Of a stretch of DNA of 64,000 nt, positions 16,771 through 26,379 are shown one piece after another. Positions within the stretch are counted from its first letter, which is position 1, and each line of letters starts with the position of its first letter. A program made the position numbers and the translations under genes. Where the stretch lies: NCBI GenBank assembly GCA_964537685.1, contig CAZICM010000018.1:1-64000 (forward strand), read 5' to 3'. Under the pieces are notes generated by a model, which worked only from the letters and a program-made list of their open reading frames with translations, had not been told where the DNA came from and ran no database searches. Source of the DNA: CAZICM01 sp964537685. GTDB lineage: Bacteria; Myxococcota_A; Polyangia; Polyangiales; Polyangiaceae.

Positions 16771-18702
16771 TCATCCATTCCCCCGCAAGTCCGAAGGCAA
16801 GGTACGCCCAAGTTTTTTATACTCGGCGCCAAGCGCCTTAACAATATCGGGCCAGCCCATCGCCCGCTCCTCCGAGCGGGCAAATACAGCGGCGGCGAGG
16901 ACCACATTGCGAATATGTCCTCCGCACAGATCCGCGGCGACGGCCAGTCGGTTGAGTTCTTTGGTGGAAAGTTTATGCTGCTTTCCAAGATGAGCGATCC
17001 AGAGGGCGCGGCGCTCCTCGGGACTCGGCAGGGGGAATTCTATAATGACATCCAATCGGCGCAGAAAGGCCGGATCGAAGCGGGCTTTGCTGTTGCTCGT
17101 GAGAATCACGAGACCGTCGTATTGCTCAACGCGCTGAAGCAAATAATTGGTCTGGGCATTGGCAAAGCGATCGTTGGCTTCTTTGATTTCGGTGCGTTTG
17201 CCAAACATAGAATCCGCTTCATCAAAGAGAAGAGCCACGTCTTCATGTTCGGCACGGGCAAAGAGCTGAGCCAAGTTTTTTTCGGTTTCACCAATGTATT
17301 TGCTGGTAATATTGGCCAAATCGACGCGAAAGAGAGGCATGCCTAGGCGAGTGGCCAGCCATCCGGCCCCCAAGGTCTTGCCTGTTCCGGAAGGTCCAAC
17401 AAATAACGCTTTGATTCCAGGGCGATAGCGCGTTTTGGCCGAAGGCCCAAGATTCTCGGCCAATCCGTCCCGCGCATTGCAGCGGGCAAGCAGTGCGGAT
17501 AGTTCGCTGGACACCGTCTCGGAAAACACCAGGGCATCGTCTTCAATGCGCTCGAATAGGGGTTGGGCAAGCGCTCCTAAGCTTTGGCTTTCCCCAGCCC
17601 ATAAGGCAAATTCTATATCTTCCGCCTTGAGCTCTTCCCTTCCTTCGATCAGGGCATGGCGGCGTGAGAGTTTTCCCAGATCCGCGATTCGGGCAGGGCG
17701 ATGACGGTGGGTTTTGGCCAGTTTTTCACACAGTGGATCGTCGCTAAGCACATGTTTCCACAACACAATACGCTCTTCAACCGATGGAACGGTAAGCGGC
17801 CAGGAGAGCATTCGTCCCTGAGCATATTCGACTTGTCCTTCCATTCCACAGCATACGATAATTGGCCCGGAATAGAGGGGGAGCAGGGGCAAAGCCTTGC
17901 GCTCACCTGGACCTAATTCAAGACAAAATACAGGGAGGAGATTCCGGAGCATCACGATGGGAGTGAGGACTGGAGGCCGTTCTCCTTCAATGAATATCGG
18001 CCGCTTTCCCATGGCGTGAGCAATCATCGAGGCTACGGCGCGGGTCTCTGCATCGGCATTACCCCGAATGCATAAGCCGCCAAATGCGGTTGCTTCCAAT
18101 GCACGGGCGTGCCGCTCGGCTTGCTCCAGGGTGGATGCGGGCAATATCAGATCCAATGTGGGGGACAGTCCAATAGAGGCGCCTGGCAATACCGGATCGT
18201 GACCGCGAAGGGCGAGAAATGCCGGCGTGGGGATAGATAGGGATTGGTTCGATAAGGGCAGGTCTTCTCCGCTTCGAACCAACAATCCGACCTGAGCGGC
18301 TGGTCCAGAAATGAGGCCATGTATCGGGTGAACGCCTGGAGGTGTTATTGACGCAAACGACTGTGCGCATAGGCCCAGCGAAGGCCGTTGAGCACCGGAA
18401 CCGGGGGTTTGGAGAAAAGCGATGGCGTGGGAGGCGCGGGGATCCTCTTCGATGCAGGCGGCAAGCGCAACGCTCAGAATTTCGGGAGGCCGCAGATAAA
18501 GCCCCACTGCCAGCGCCACCAGGGAATGATCCTCGGGAAGGGGCTGCTCGAGGCTTAAACGGACAGCTTCCTTCAATCCAAGCTGAGCGGACTCCAAATG
18601 CGAGAGGCTTTCCCGCAAGAGTTGAGCTTGAGGCTGAGCGAGATCGGCAGGTCCTAAATGCTGAGCTAGGGCGGCTTTGGCAAGAACATCGAGGGGAAAC
18701 AT
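16771..18702 (-). CDS. eCIS AAA+ ATPase (Afp15/Pvc15-like)
   Basis: 643 aa. The C-terminal AAA+ module is complete: Walker A GPSGTGKT near residue 433, Walker B ALLFDEADSMFGKR, sensor 1 LTSNSK, and the Arg finger region DPAFLRRLDVIIEF. This is the FtsH/Cdc48-like ATPase class encoded in almost every eCIS locus (Afp15, Pvc15), thought to aid assembly or disassembly. The N-terminal about 400 residues are less conserved, with a second degenerate nucleotide-binding fold-like stretch and helical elements, also common in this class. Cytoplasmic, no membrane segment. It lies 15 bases downstream of the 1567-aa gene and 6 before the tape-measure-like gene, in the same operon. Confidence 0.9.
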   Translation of the reverse strand: MFPLDVLAKAALAQHLGPADLAQPQAQLLRESLSHLESAQLGLKEAVRLSLEQPLPEDHSLVALAVGLYLRPPEILSVALAACIEEDPRASHAIAFLQTPGSGAQRPSLGLCAQSFASITPPGVHPIHGLISGPAAQVGLLVRSGEDLPLSNQSLSIPTPAFLALRGHDPVLPGASIGLSPTLDLILPASTLEQAERHARALEATAFGGLCIRGNADAETRAVASMIAHAMGKRPIFIEGERPPVLTPIVMLRNLLPVFCLELGPGERKALPLLPLYSGPIIVCCGMEGQVEYAQGRMLSWPLTVPSVEERIVLWKHVLSDDPLCEKLAKTHRHRPARIADLGKLSRRHALIEGREELKAEDIEFALWAGESQSLGALAQPLFERIEDDALVFSETVSSELSALLARCNARDGLAENLGPSAKTRYRPGIKALFVGPSGTGKTLGAGWLATRLGMPLFRVDLANITSKYIGETEKNLAQLFARAEHEDVALLFDEADSMFGKRTEIKEANDRFANAQTNYLLQRVEQYDGLVILTSNSKARFDPAFLRRLDVIIEFPLPSPEERRALWIAHLGKQHKLSTKELNRLAVAADLCGGHIRNVVLAAAVFARSEERAMGWPDIVKALGAEYKKLGRTLPSDLRGNG

Positions 18703-18716
18703 AGGGAAAGCTTCTT

Positions 18717-21700
18717 TTAACGCTTTTCCCAGGGCGTTGGCAACTGAATTCCGCGCCCCCGCTCGGGGTCGGAGAAACGCACGCTGGTTTTCTCGGGTAG
18801 ATTGACCGACTGCGCCGTGGAAGAAAATACCCGAGCCCGGACGGTTCCCTGAGAGATGTCTTCCACAGCCGCTTGAACGACATGGCCGCCAGCCTGGATG
18901 AGCACATGCATGCCCATTCTGATTCTGGATGCATCAACAGCCAAGTCGATTTTGCCCCCAACAACAGCGGTGACCGGCTTGGGCAAGTGTCCCGAAACAA
19001 TTTCGTCGACGGGAGCATGCGCAGACAACAACATACAGCCTCTAACCAGATCATTGGCCAGTGCCATGGCCTCGGACTCTGTAGACACAAAGCGGGTGAA
19101 GAGCCAGTCAACCAAGGTTTGCATTTGGCGGCGCTGGAGCACTTCCACCTGGGAAAATCCAGGAAGATTTCCCAAATTTCGCAAATAGACCGGGCGATCG
19201 TATTGGCTCATGCTCTCGGCCCATTGAAGGCGAAGAATCGGAGCTACGCTTCCAAATCGTTCATAGAGCGCGGCAATCACGCGCGTCATTCGCTCAATTT
19301 CGATGGCCGCTTGCTTGGCAGCCACAGAACGAGCATTAAATGCCTCCATCATATGGGCTAAGTTTATATGCCCCAGGACGCGCTCGCTGAGTTCCAAATA
19401 ACTCTTTCTCTGCTCAGCCTGGAGATCCACGGTTTGAAGTGCGGTGCGGCGGAGCTCGAGGACGCTTCGCTGGGCCGATAGAATGCGCGATAGCCCCTCG
19501 GCCATCTTGCTCCCTGGACGCTCAAGAGCCTTGGGCAATGTAGCCCAAACAGCCTGCTGAGCCGATATCTTCGCGCGCTTAAGCGTTTCTTGCATATCCT
19601 CCAAGCGGTCCAGTTTACGCACCAAAACTCGCCCAACATTCAACCAGGATAGAGGCACGGTCCTCAGGAGTTCGACCAATGGACTGAGTTCAGCCGGTGC
19701 GGCAGCCGTTGATGCAAGTACATCCGGAAGAATATCCGGTGTCTCCCCCGGATCGAGCAGACGAGCGGGGGTATTCAGGCAAAAGTCCCGCTCCCTGGGA
19801 CGTTGAAAAACGTAGTAGGGGACATGATCCCGAAGCACCTGGGCGCGCCTTTGATTGATGGCCTCGACGCGGACGGTCTCCTCCGCGAAAAGCGCTTTGG
19901 CCACGCCGACATCCTGTCTTGCCTCCGCGATTTCATGATCGATGACCAGCAGCCGGGCATTCGCCGCCTGCTTTTCTTTCCCAATAGTTGACAGCGCCTT
20001 TTCGCATGCGGCAATCACCTTGTCGAGTTCGTCCACACGCTGTTCCACCTGCCGAAGAAATTTAACTGTATCCTCCAGGATCTTAATTGCGTCAGAAAAA
20101 TAGAATGCCTCGTCGGCTACGCTGGAATCGGGTTCTGGTGCTTCAAGAACCTTTTTGAGCACGGTCTTTTGCCATGAAGCCGGCCCGCTTACGAGCTCGC
20201 CCAGTTTGATCTGTTTAGACACATATTGGGCTGCCTCCACACCGGCAGGCGCAGTGCCCACCGTTCCTGTCGCCCTTGGCGCGGACCCAGGCTGCACAGG
20301 CTCTGCCGGCGTCTGTGTCGTTTTTCTCTTAAATATAACCCGGGGAATGGTAATCTCGGAAGCGTCAATGTCTAACTGACCCAACATATCCACCACCGAT
20401 TCGATGACATCATGCTTGGTCAGTTTTGCGGCTTGCCATACCTCCGGCGAGGGCGGCTTCGCCAGGCGAACGGCAACGTCCTTGATGGGAGATGCATCAT
20501 CCACTTCTTGGGCAACGAAAACCGGAATAGGCGACCAAATGCTCTTTTTTCCGAGCCTCTTGGTGTAATCCCCCACCTCGTTCTTCTTCGCGATCCTAGT
20601 TTCCGATGGCAACACGCTGGCCATGACGGGCGACACCGAGAGGCGGCTGCTCGTTACCGTGCCCAGCATCAGTTGCCGAACTTTGTGAATTTCTGATTGA
20701 AGCCGGGTAAATAAACCGTCAAGAACTTCATCCGCATGGGCCTTCTTGGCCACCATGGTGGCGATTAAGCCTTGAATCCCTTGCCAATTTGCGATCATCC
20801 AGGGATCGCTTACAATATTGGGCCTAAACAATAAGGTATTGTTCGCGCCTCGAATAAAGACATCCAGGCGTCCTTTCTTATGGCGCATTACAACTGGGGG
20901 CATCCTTAAATGGCCACTGAGGGAAAGCCATCCGCTCCAATCCTTGCCATTGAAACGGTTATAAAGCAAGGAAGCGTCTTTTCCACGGGCAAATATCTCC
21001 ATGATACCGCTGGGCCATGCCACCACAGCGGGAGTGAGATTAACTGGCCCATGGATATGTTTTACTACGCTCCAAGTTCCGTTGGAGAAGCTCCGATGAT
21101 AGAGACCTTCCCGGGGTACAGTTCCAAAGAACTCCATGCGCCCCTGGCCAGAAACAACCACATTCACCCATTTTGAATTGGCGCTGATCGGCTGCCAGTA
21201 CGAAGCTTGATTTCCTTCGTACCAAGAGTAATAAGTCACGCCATCCGAATGGCGCGCAAAGACATCAAGACGCCCTTGGCGCGATGACACAGCCACAGGC
21301 GCGCTCAATACGCGTCCCATATCCTCGGGATCCGGGGTCGTCCGGCGCAGCTCTTTCAGCGGTATGGGTGACCACTTCGAGGTATTTCCGCCGCCAAATT
21401 CTCGGGTCTTGGCCTCTAGCGTCCCGTCGATATGCTTAAAGACGAGATCAATTCGATTGCCCCCTCGCGAGGCAACCGCCGGAACCGAGGCACAATTCTC
21501 CGCAATCTCAGCAACAGCGCCCCAAATCATCACTCCCTTTGCACTGTAGCTTCCAATGCGGTGAAGCATTTTTCGGGATACCCCCACAGCAAAGACATGC
21601 ACCTGCCCATTGGGAAGCGCGAAGATCACAGGGGCATTGAGGCACTTTCCGGCATCAAATACGGCCGTAGCCGCGGAAAATGTGCGGCCGTCGTAGCTTC

Positions 21701-23420
21701 GGTGCCACGCTTTTCGATCCGCTCCACGCCAAACAATCTCCACCATTCCATTGGCCGACAAAGTCACGCTTGGAATGGATGTCACCAATTCTTTTTCACT
21801 TTCGACCAGCTTCTCGGGCTCGCCGAAATACTGCCGCATCAGCGAGCTAAAAGCCTGTGCCTGCTCGTTTTCGATGCCAAACTCGTCCTCAGGAGGGCTA
21901 AAGTCTGTCCCCGGGAAAGGCGCAAATGCCTCCTCCCCCGGTATTGCCTCGAGATCGGGCTCGGAGAAACGGCCCTTTACATATCCAGATTCGGCATCCA
22001 AAAGCAATCCAAGCTTATGTTTTACATCATGTTTTCTGCCATGCCATTCTCCCAGCCGCTCATAACTCTCCCGAATTGCACCATAAAATGCCGGATCGAT
22101 GCTTTCTTTCTCCAAGAGGCCGGGCTCGAATAGCTTGGCGGGAACGGGGACAAGAATCCGAACATATTCAGCTTTTGTCGTCTCCAGCGGCCGTAGCGAG
22201 GCACTCTGCAAAGTGATTGAATCAAGTTGCTCCATGGGCACAGGCACCGCATCCACAACAAAATGATCTGGAAAAAACCGAGGTTGCCATGTGACGCAAT
22301 CAAAAACACGCTTTGGTAGCACACCCACGGGCGGGAGAAAGTGAAAAGTCTTCTCTGTTTTATCTCCCGCCGTATCATTTTCTAGATCAAAATCCACCAT
22401 TTGCTCAGAAAATTGCTGAATTCTGGCCTGCCTCAGGAGAAAATCAGGTTGAGCCGATAGCACTCGGCTTCGGGTCCTGGGAGCACCTCCAGGCCGGACG
22501 ACCGAGGCTCGATCGACAAAAACATTCCACCCTCCGAGGGGTATAGGCCATAGCCCCAATAGCGCAATGGGTACACCCACCTCCTCCCAAGGCATCCATG
22601 TTCCATCGGTCTTGAGCCGCTCGCGTTCAAAAATCCAATAGGCCAACTCATTGCGCAACGATGAGAGCTCTGAAAATCTAGGCTCATCAAAGTCAATATC
22701 CAACACAAACAATGTTGGAATGCACCCGTCTACACGCTGCTGATCCAAGAAAGCATAATTTTCAGGGTCAATCACGCAAGGATCGGTTTGCTCACCCCCA
22801 GCCCGCCGCTCAATGGCCGCCGGAACGAGTACAAGAATGGCCGCCCGTTTGGACCGCGCATGGATGAGTTGCGCGCCTTCCTTAACCTTGAGCCCCTCCG
22901 CTTTGGACACCAAATCGTCCAGCCGCGGCTTTTCGACATCGATACCCAATAACGCCGCGGGAATCGCTTTCTTTGTGACGCTTTCGATGGAAAAAGGCTT
23001 TCCTCCAAGCTCTTTTTCATAGACCACAGGAACATTGGAGAGCCGAACACGACGTCCGCGGGGGATTGTAACGGTTTCTCCGCTTGCTGCAATCCCAAAG
23101 CCTGGTCCTATATGAAGCCAGAGCGTATCACGCCTACCGTTTGAATAGTCATCATCGATGCGGATGCCCGAAATCGTGCTCTGCTCAATGCGAACATCCA
23201 AGCCTCGAATGATACCGGGGTAAATCATCTGCCCGCGCAAGGCAATGCGTCCGGCTCGCTCTTCCTGTTCGCTTTCCAGGGCATCTTTGGTGAGGGTTCG
23301 GCCTGTAAACAGATAGGGCCGTTTTCTCCAGCCCGCGTTATCTACATAGGGGGCAATCGTTGGCATTACGCCTAGAATATGCTCCCCTTCCAGCGCTTGT
23401 TTTAGCGGAATCGTTGCCAT
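18717..23420 (-). CDS. 1567-aa eCIS baseplate/fibre candidate with lectin-like beta-propeller
   Basis: Unrecognised as a whole, but three parts can be seen. Residues about 34-125 (YLFTGRTLTKDALESEQ...GLDVRI...GPGFGIAASGETVTIP) match the N-terminal domain shared with the next two upstream genes. Residues about 570-880 contain repeated strands with periodic motifs (GRLDVFARHSDGVTYYSWYE, GIMEIFARGKDASLLYNRFN, GRLDVFIRGANNTLLFR), typical of PLL/fucolectin-like seven-bladed propellers that bind sugars. The C-terminal half is largely alpha-helical with coiled-coil stretches (about 1090-1170 and 1260-1450). In an eCIS operon this suggests a host- or surface-recognising component, perhaps a fibre or baseplate accessory replacing Afp13. 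GAGGAG lies 7 bases before ATG 23420. Confidence 0.65.
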   Translation of the reverse strand: MATIPLKQALEGEHILGVMPTIAPYVDNAGWRKRPYLFTGRTLTKDALESEQEERAGRIALRGQMIYPGIIRGLDVRIEQSTISGIRIDDDYSNGRRDTLWLHIGPGFGIAASGETVTIPRGRRVRLSNVPVVYEKELGGKPFSIESVTKKAIPAALLGIDVEKPRLDDLVSKAEGLKVKEGAQLIHARSKRAAILVLVPAAIERRAGGEQTDPCVIDPENYAFLDQQRVDGCIPTLFVLDIDFDEPRFSELSSLRNELAYWIFERERLKTDGTWMPWEEVGVPIALLGLWPIPLGGWNVFVDRASVVRPGGAPRTRSRVLSAQPDFLLRQARIQQFSEQMVDFDLENDTAGDKTEKTFHFLPPVGVLPKRVFDCVTWQPRFFPDHFVVDAVPVPMEQLDSITLQSASLRPLETTKAEYVRILVPVPAKLFEPGLLEKESIDPAFYGAIRESYERLGEWHGRKHDVKHKLGLLLDAESGYVKGRFSEPDLEAIPGEEAFAPFPGTDFSPPEDEFGIENEQAQAFSSLMRQYFGEPEKLVESEKELVTSIPSVTLSANGMVEIVWRGADRKAWHRSYDGRTFSAATAVFDAGKCLNAPVIFALPNGQVHVFAVGVSRKMLHRIGSYSAKGVMIWGAVAEIAENCASVPAVASRGGNRIDLVFKHIDGTLEAKTREFGGGNTSKWSPIPLKELRRTTPDPEDMGRVLSAPVAVSSRQGRLDVFARHSDGVTYYSWYEGNQASYWQPISANSKWVNVVVSGQGRMEFFGTVPREGLYHRSFSNGTWSVVKHIHGPVNLTPAVVAWPSGIMEIFARGKDASLLYNRFNGKDWSGWLSLSGHLRMPPVVMRHKKGRLDVFIRGANNTLLFRPNIVSDPWMIANWQGIQGLIATMVAKKAHADEVLDGLFTRLQSEIHKVRQLMLGTVTSSRLSVSPVMASVLPSETRIAKKNEVGDYTKRLGKKSIWSPIPVFVAQEVDDASPIKDVAVRLAKPPSPEVWQAAKLTKHDVIESVVDMLGQLDIDASEITIPRVIFKRKTTQTPAEPVQPGSAPRATGTVGTAPAGVEAAQYVSKQIKLGELVSGPASWQKTVLKKVLEAPEPDSSVADEAFYFSDAIKILEDTVKFLRQVEQRVDELDKVIAACEKALSTIGKEKQAANARLLVIDHEIAEARQDVGVAKALFAEETVRVEAINQRRAQVLRDHVPYYVFQRPRERDFCLNTPARLLDPGETPDILPDVLASTAAAPAELSPLVELLRTVPLSWLNVGRVLVRKLDRLEDMQETLKRAKISAQQAVWATLPKALERPGSKMAEGLSRILSAQRSVLELRRTALQTVDLQAEQRKSYLELSERVLGHINLAHMMEAFNARSVAAKQAAIEIERMTRVIAALYERFGSVAPILRLQWAESMSQYDRPVYLRNLGNLPGFSQVEVLQRRQMQTLVDWLFTRFVSTESEAMALANDLVRGCMLLSAHAPVDEIVSGHLPKPVTAVVGGKIDLAVDASRIRMGMHVLIQAGGHVVQAAVEDISQGTVRARVFSSTAQSVNLPEKTSVRFSDPERGRGIQLPTPWEKR

Positions 23421-23454
23421 AGGAAATCTCCTCTGGGCTCCCTACTAGCCCCCA

Positions 23455-25389
23455 TTAGAACAATTGTTTTATTTCTTGAAATCCCGCCACGAGGTCAGCC
23501 CCTGTCTTGTCTTGAAGGGCTATTAGCTTTTCATGACATTCGCAACATTTTCCGTTTCGCAGCGTCGGATTGTGAATCAATGCCCTATTGGAGATGAATA
23601 CCCATTTGTCCAGCTCAACCAACATGCCGGTTCGTATGAACTTGAACAGTAACTCGCCTGTCACACCCGTCCCATGGTTCCCACCCGCGCTATACGTTTT
23701 TAACTCCTGAAGGCCTACTCCCCGGGCCATATATTGATACTTTCCGATCACCGCCCGCACCGCAACGGCATCCAAATACTGCATCTGAAGCAATACCACC
23801 ATCATTTCAGCTAAGAGCTCATCATGGGCCTTGTCGGGCGAGGTCCAATTTGCCCATGCCATGTGCAGCTCCCCAATGCCCAGAGCCGTGGCCCTGGTCG
23901 TCAGGGTGTCGAACTCATCCCGTAACCCAAGTGGGCCTAGAAATTCGGTGAATGGGCTGGATTCGTCCGGTTCAAACCTTCGCCGGCCCAACACCTCTGG
24001 TTTGTGCGGAAAATTCCGACGCCTTGCATACCATACCACCGCATCGGAACCCCCCTGGACATTGAGAGCCTTAGCTAGAGCTTTGCTCCACACCGATTCC
24101 CTGATCTTGTCGAGCGAACTGGTCGAACTGATGGTCTGGCCTTTTGAAAGCAGCTCGCGCAGCGCGTCGCCGGGCATGCGCCGGCTGATCAGCCCAGGAG
24201 CCACAGACCTTAGCCTCAAGGTCTGGGTGTTGTAGGACGGAAGCAGCGAGGAAAGCATTTCCCCAAAATGCTCCCTAGGCACGGGCAATAGTACGACCAC
24301 AGACGTGGAGGCCAATTCCTCCCCGGGAAGGGTGAGATCGATTGGGGGTAAAGATAAACTCTCTTCGATCAATACCCCGAGTTCGTCCTCGGGAATGATT
24401 GACAATTCGACATCCACTTCCGCGGGAAAATAGACTTCCGTAAGGTTTTCGCCGTCCACCACGGCCACAGGCATTGGCCCAACAGGAGGCAAGACATAAA
24501 ACTGTTCACTGGCCGCAAAACGTTCGGCGCTTCTTGATTTTGCCGCCAAAACCTCGCCCAGATGCTGTTGATACTGAAGCAACTGCGCTTCTCTTAAAGC
24601 CTGAGGCGAAAAGCCAAAGCCCAAATAGTCCGATTGTTCAGACCCTACCTCTCTACGAACGAGATACTCATCTACCCACTTAAGAACGCCCCCATCCAGG
24701 CCAATCATCGCCAGCGGTAATGCATCCACAGGAACGCGAAGCGCCGTTTTTCGCACAAAAATATCGTGGGCGGCCTTGGCCCTGCGGGCATCCAGCGATA
24801 GTTCCGAAGCTTGATCCGTATACGGAATGAGCGTGATGGCCACAGCTTCAATAATATCCCCATCCTGACTGGAACGGGCACCTCCAATGGACGTGGGGTA
24901 GGCGGCAATTGGATTTGCCGTATATTCAACCGGACGCATCGCAAGAATATACAATCCATCCAAAGTACGGGCCGACGCTTTGGGAATTTGAGATATTCCA
25001 AACGCGACATCCAAGCGCTGAATGGTGGGAATATCGTCGAGGCGCAGATGCCGCACGGTATCCCTAATCACCACCAGTTCCCCAGCCGGTGTCACCCCGT
25101 GTCCCTGGCTAATTCTAAGGCTTCCGTCCAGCTTTCCATCGCTCTCATCCTGGCTTACCCTCAGCCCGGAAACCACGCCCACGCCCCCAGCCCGGCATAG
25201 ATCAGCCTGGCGGGTCAAAACATAATTTTGCTCCCGGCTGAGATCCTTTGCCGTCAGAAAACGGCCATCGAAAAACAAGGATCGATAGCGCTTTTCATCG
25301 GGGATCAGCACCCCCGCTTCATTGAATTCGTTGGCTTTTTCAGAATCAAGCGACGCTCTCGCCGCTCCCTTGGTCGGATCGAACACCAT
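23455..25389 (-). CDS. eCIS accessory protein with shared N-terminal domain (paralogue 2)
   Basis: 644 aa, no named family. Near residues 35-105 it carries LFFDGRFLTAKDLSREQNYV, GGVGVVSGLRVS and a GHGVTPAGELVVI segment. This is the same pattern (G-hh-LTA-D-EQ...GVV-GL-V...G-A-D--GR-I-V) seen in the neighbours at 18717-23420 and 25417-26376. The C-terminus has a CCECHEK cluster near residue 625 that could bind metal. No signal peptide or membrane helix. Start ATG 25389 is chosen because GAGGGAAG lies 6-9 bases upstream; an earlier in-frame ATG at 25413 has no ribosome binding site. Probably a structural or accessory part of the particle; exact role unknown. Confidence 0.6.
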   Translation of the reverse strand: MVFDPTKGAARASLDSEKANEFNEAGVLIPDEKRYRSLFFDGRFLTAKDLSREQNYVLTRQADLCRAGGVGVVSGLRVSQDESDGKLDGSLRISQGHGVTPAGELVVIRDTVRHLRLDDIPTIQRLDVAFGISQIPKASARTLDGLYILAMRPVEYTANPIAAYPTSIGGARSSQDGDIIEAVAITLIPYTDQASELSLDARRAKAAHDIFVRKTALRVPVDALPLAMIGLDGGVLKWVDEYLVRREVGSEQSDYLGFGFSPQALREAQLLQYQQHLGEVLAAKSRSAERFAASEQFYVLPPVGPMPVAVVDGENLTEVYFPAEVDVELSIIPEDELGVLIEESLSLPPIDLTLPGEELASTSVVVLLPVPREHFGEMLSSLLPSYNTQTLRLRSVAPGLISRRMPGDALRELLSKGQTISSTSSLDKIRESVWSKALAKALNVQGGSDAVVWYARRRNFPHKPEVLGRRRFEPDESSPFTEFLGPLGLRDEFDTLTTRATALGIGELHMAWANWTSPDKAHDELLAEMMVVLLQMQYLDAVAVRAVIGKYQYMARGVGLQELKTYSAGGNHGTGVTGELLFKFIRTGMLVELDKWVFISNRALIHNPTLRNGKCCECHEKLIALQDKTGADLVAGFQEIKQLF

Positions 25390-25416
25390 GGCTCTTCCCT
25401 CATCCTTACCCAAAGC

Positions 25417-26376
25417 TTAAATATCCATCCAACGGGCGAGCGCAGCCGCGCTCACCGCAAATGGCCGCAAACTATTGTCTACCCACACTTCTCGTGTTCT
25501 CGCGGGGCGCATTTTTTGATCGCTTCCCTTCTCCTTATCGGACGCATGGGTGCCGATAATCAGGCGCGCAAGAAATACCCATGCTGGATCGCTTTCCTCC
25601 TTGCCATCGCTCACGCAAAGCTCCGCTGGCAAACGCGGCATCAGTCCTTTTAGGGTGGCTTCACGGCCGCCCGTCCACGCACTGAAAATGGCCTCCTGAA
25701 GCGCCGCCCGCCTTGCGCTGGGATCGGCGATTGTGCTCGGACTCGGAAAGGGGCTGGCCGGCACAGGTGGGGGCAATGGAATGGTGTCAGGGGGCGAAGG
25801 GGGTACCTGCTCGGTCCTCACCACCAGCCTTAACTCGTAACCATCCCGCCTTCGAGATGCCACAACGGCATCGGTAGCATCGAAGGGTCCTGCTACAAAA
25901 GCAGGTGTTTTACCGCGTTCGCAAGCGTAAAAGCGCAGAAATAGATCGGCCACAAGGGCATGGCCGGGCAGGCTCGAAGAATCAAGATTGGTGCTAAATG
26001 TCCCCGTGCTTCCCTTTTGGTACACATTGAGCTGATTGGGTTCATAGCCCTCATACCAGCGCCGAACGCGGATACAGCATCGCACTGGCACTTCAATGAG
26101 TCTTCCCAGCGCATCCACGGCAAGGCCCGGTAAGACTTGAATCTCATCGTTTTCGTCACTGGTCACGGACGAAGATTTATCGTAGCTCACCTTCAGCCCG
26201 GCCGCGGTGCCAGACCCATGTAAATAGGCCAAGGCCCGGGCCAGCCTACTCCGGTGATAGCTTTGCTCATCCAGAAAATCGGATGCATCCAGCATTACAC
26301 CTGTTGCATAATGCACCCGGTCCACACCCTCACTCTCGATCAAAGGGTCCGTGGGGCGTTTGTTTGCGCTGCTCAT
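25417..26376 (-). CDS. eCIS accessory protein with shared N-terminal domain (paralogue 3, shortest)
   Basis: 319 aa. Residues about 26-100 show the cleanest form of the shared domain: GVMLDASDFLDEQSYHRSRL, GSGTAAGLKV, then LPGLAVDALGRLIEVPV. From memory, this domain recurs in hypothetical proteins beside phage-tail-like clusters. A Pro-rich linker (about 200-225) precedes a helical C-terminus ending LAVSAAALARWMDI-like. AAGGAGGG sits 7 bases before the ATG. It is separated by 3 bases from the tail protein I-like gene upstream and about 27 from the next start downstream, so co-transcribed. Role unknown; the triplication suggests related positions in one assembly. Confidence 0.6.
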   Translation of the reverse strand: MSSANKRPTDPLIESEGVDRVHYATGVMLDASDFLDEQSYHRSRLARALAYLHGSGTAAGLKVSYDKSSSVTSDENDEIQVLPGLAVDALGRLIEVPVRCCIRVRRWYEGYEPNQLNVYQKGSTGTFSTNLDSSSLPGHALVADLFLRFYACERGKTPAFVAGPFDATDAVVASRRRDGYELRLVVRTEQVPPSPPDTIPLPPPVPASPFPSPSTIADPSARRAALQEAIFSAWTGGREATLKGLMPRLPAELCVSDGKEESDPAWVFLARLIIGTHASDKEKGSDQKMRPARTREVWVDNSLRPFAVSAAALARWMDI

Positions 26377-26379
26377 CTT

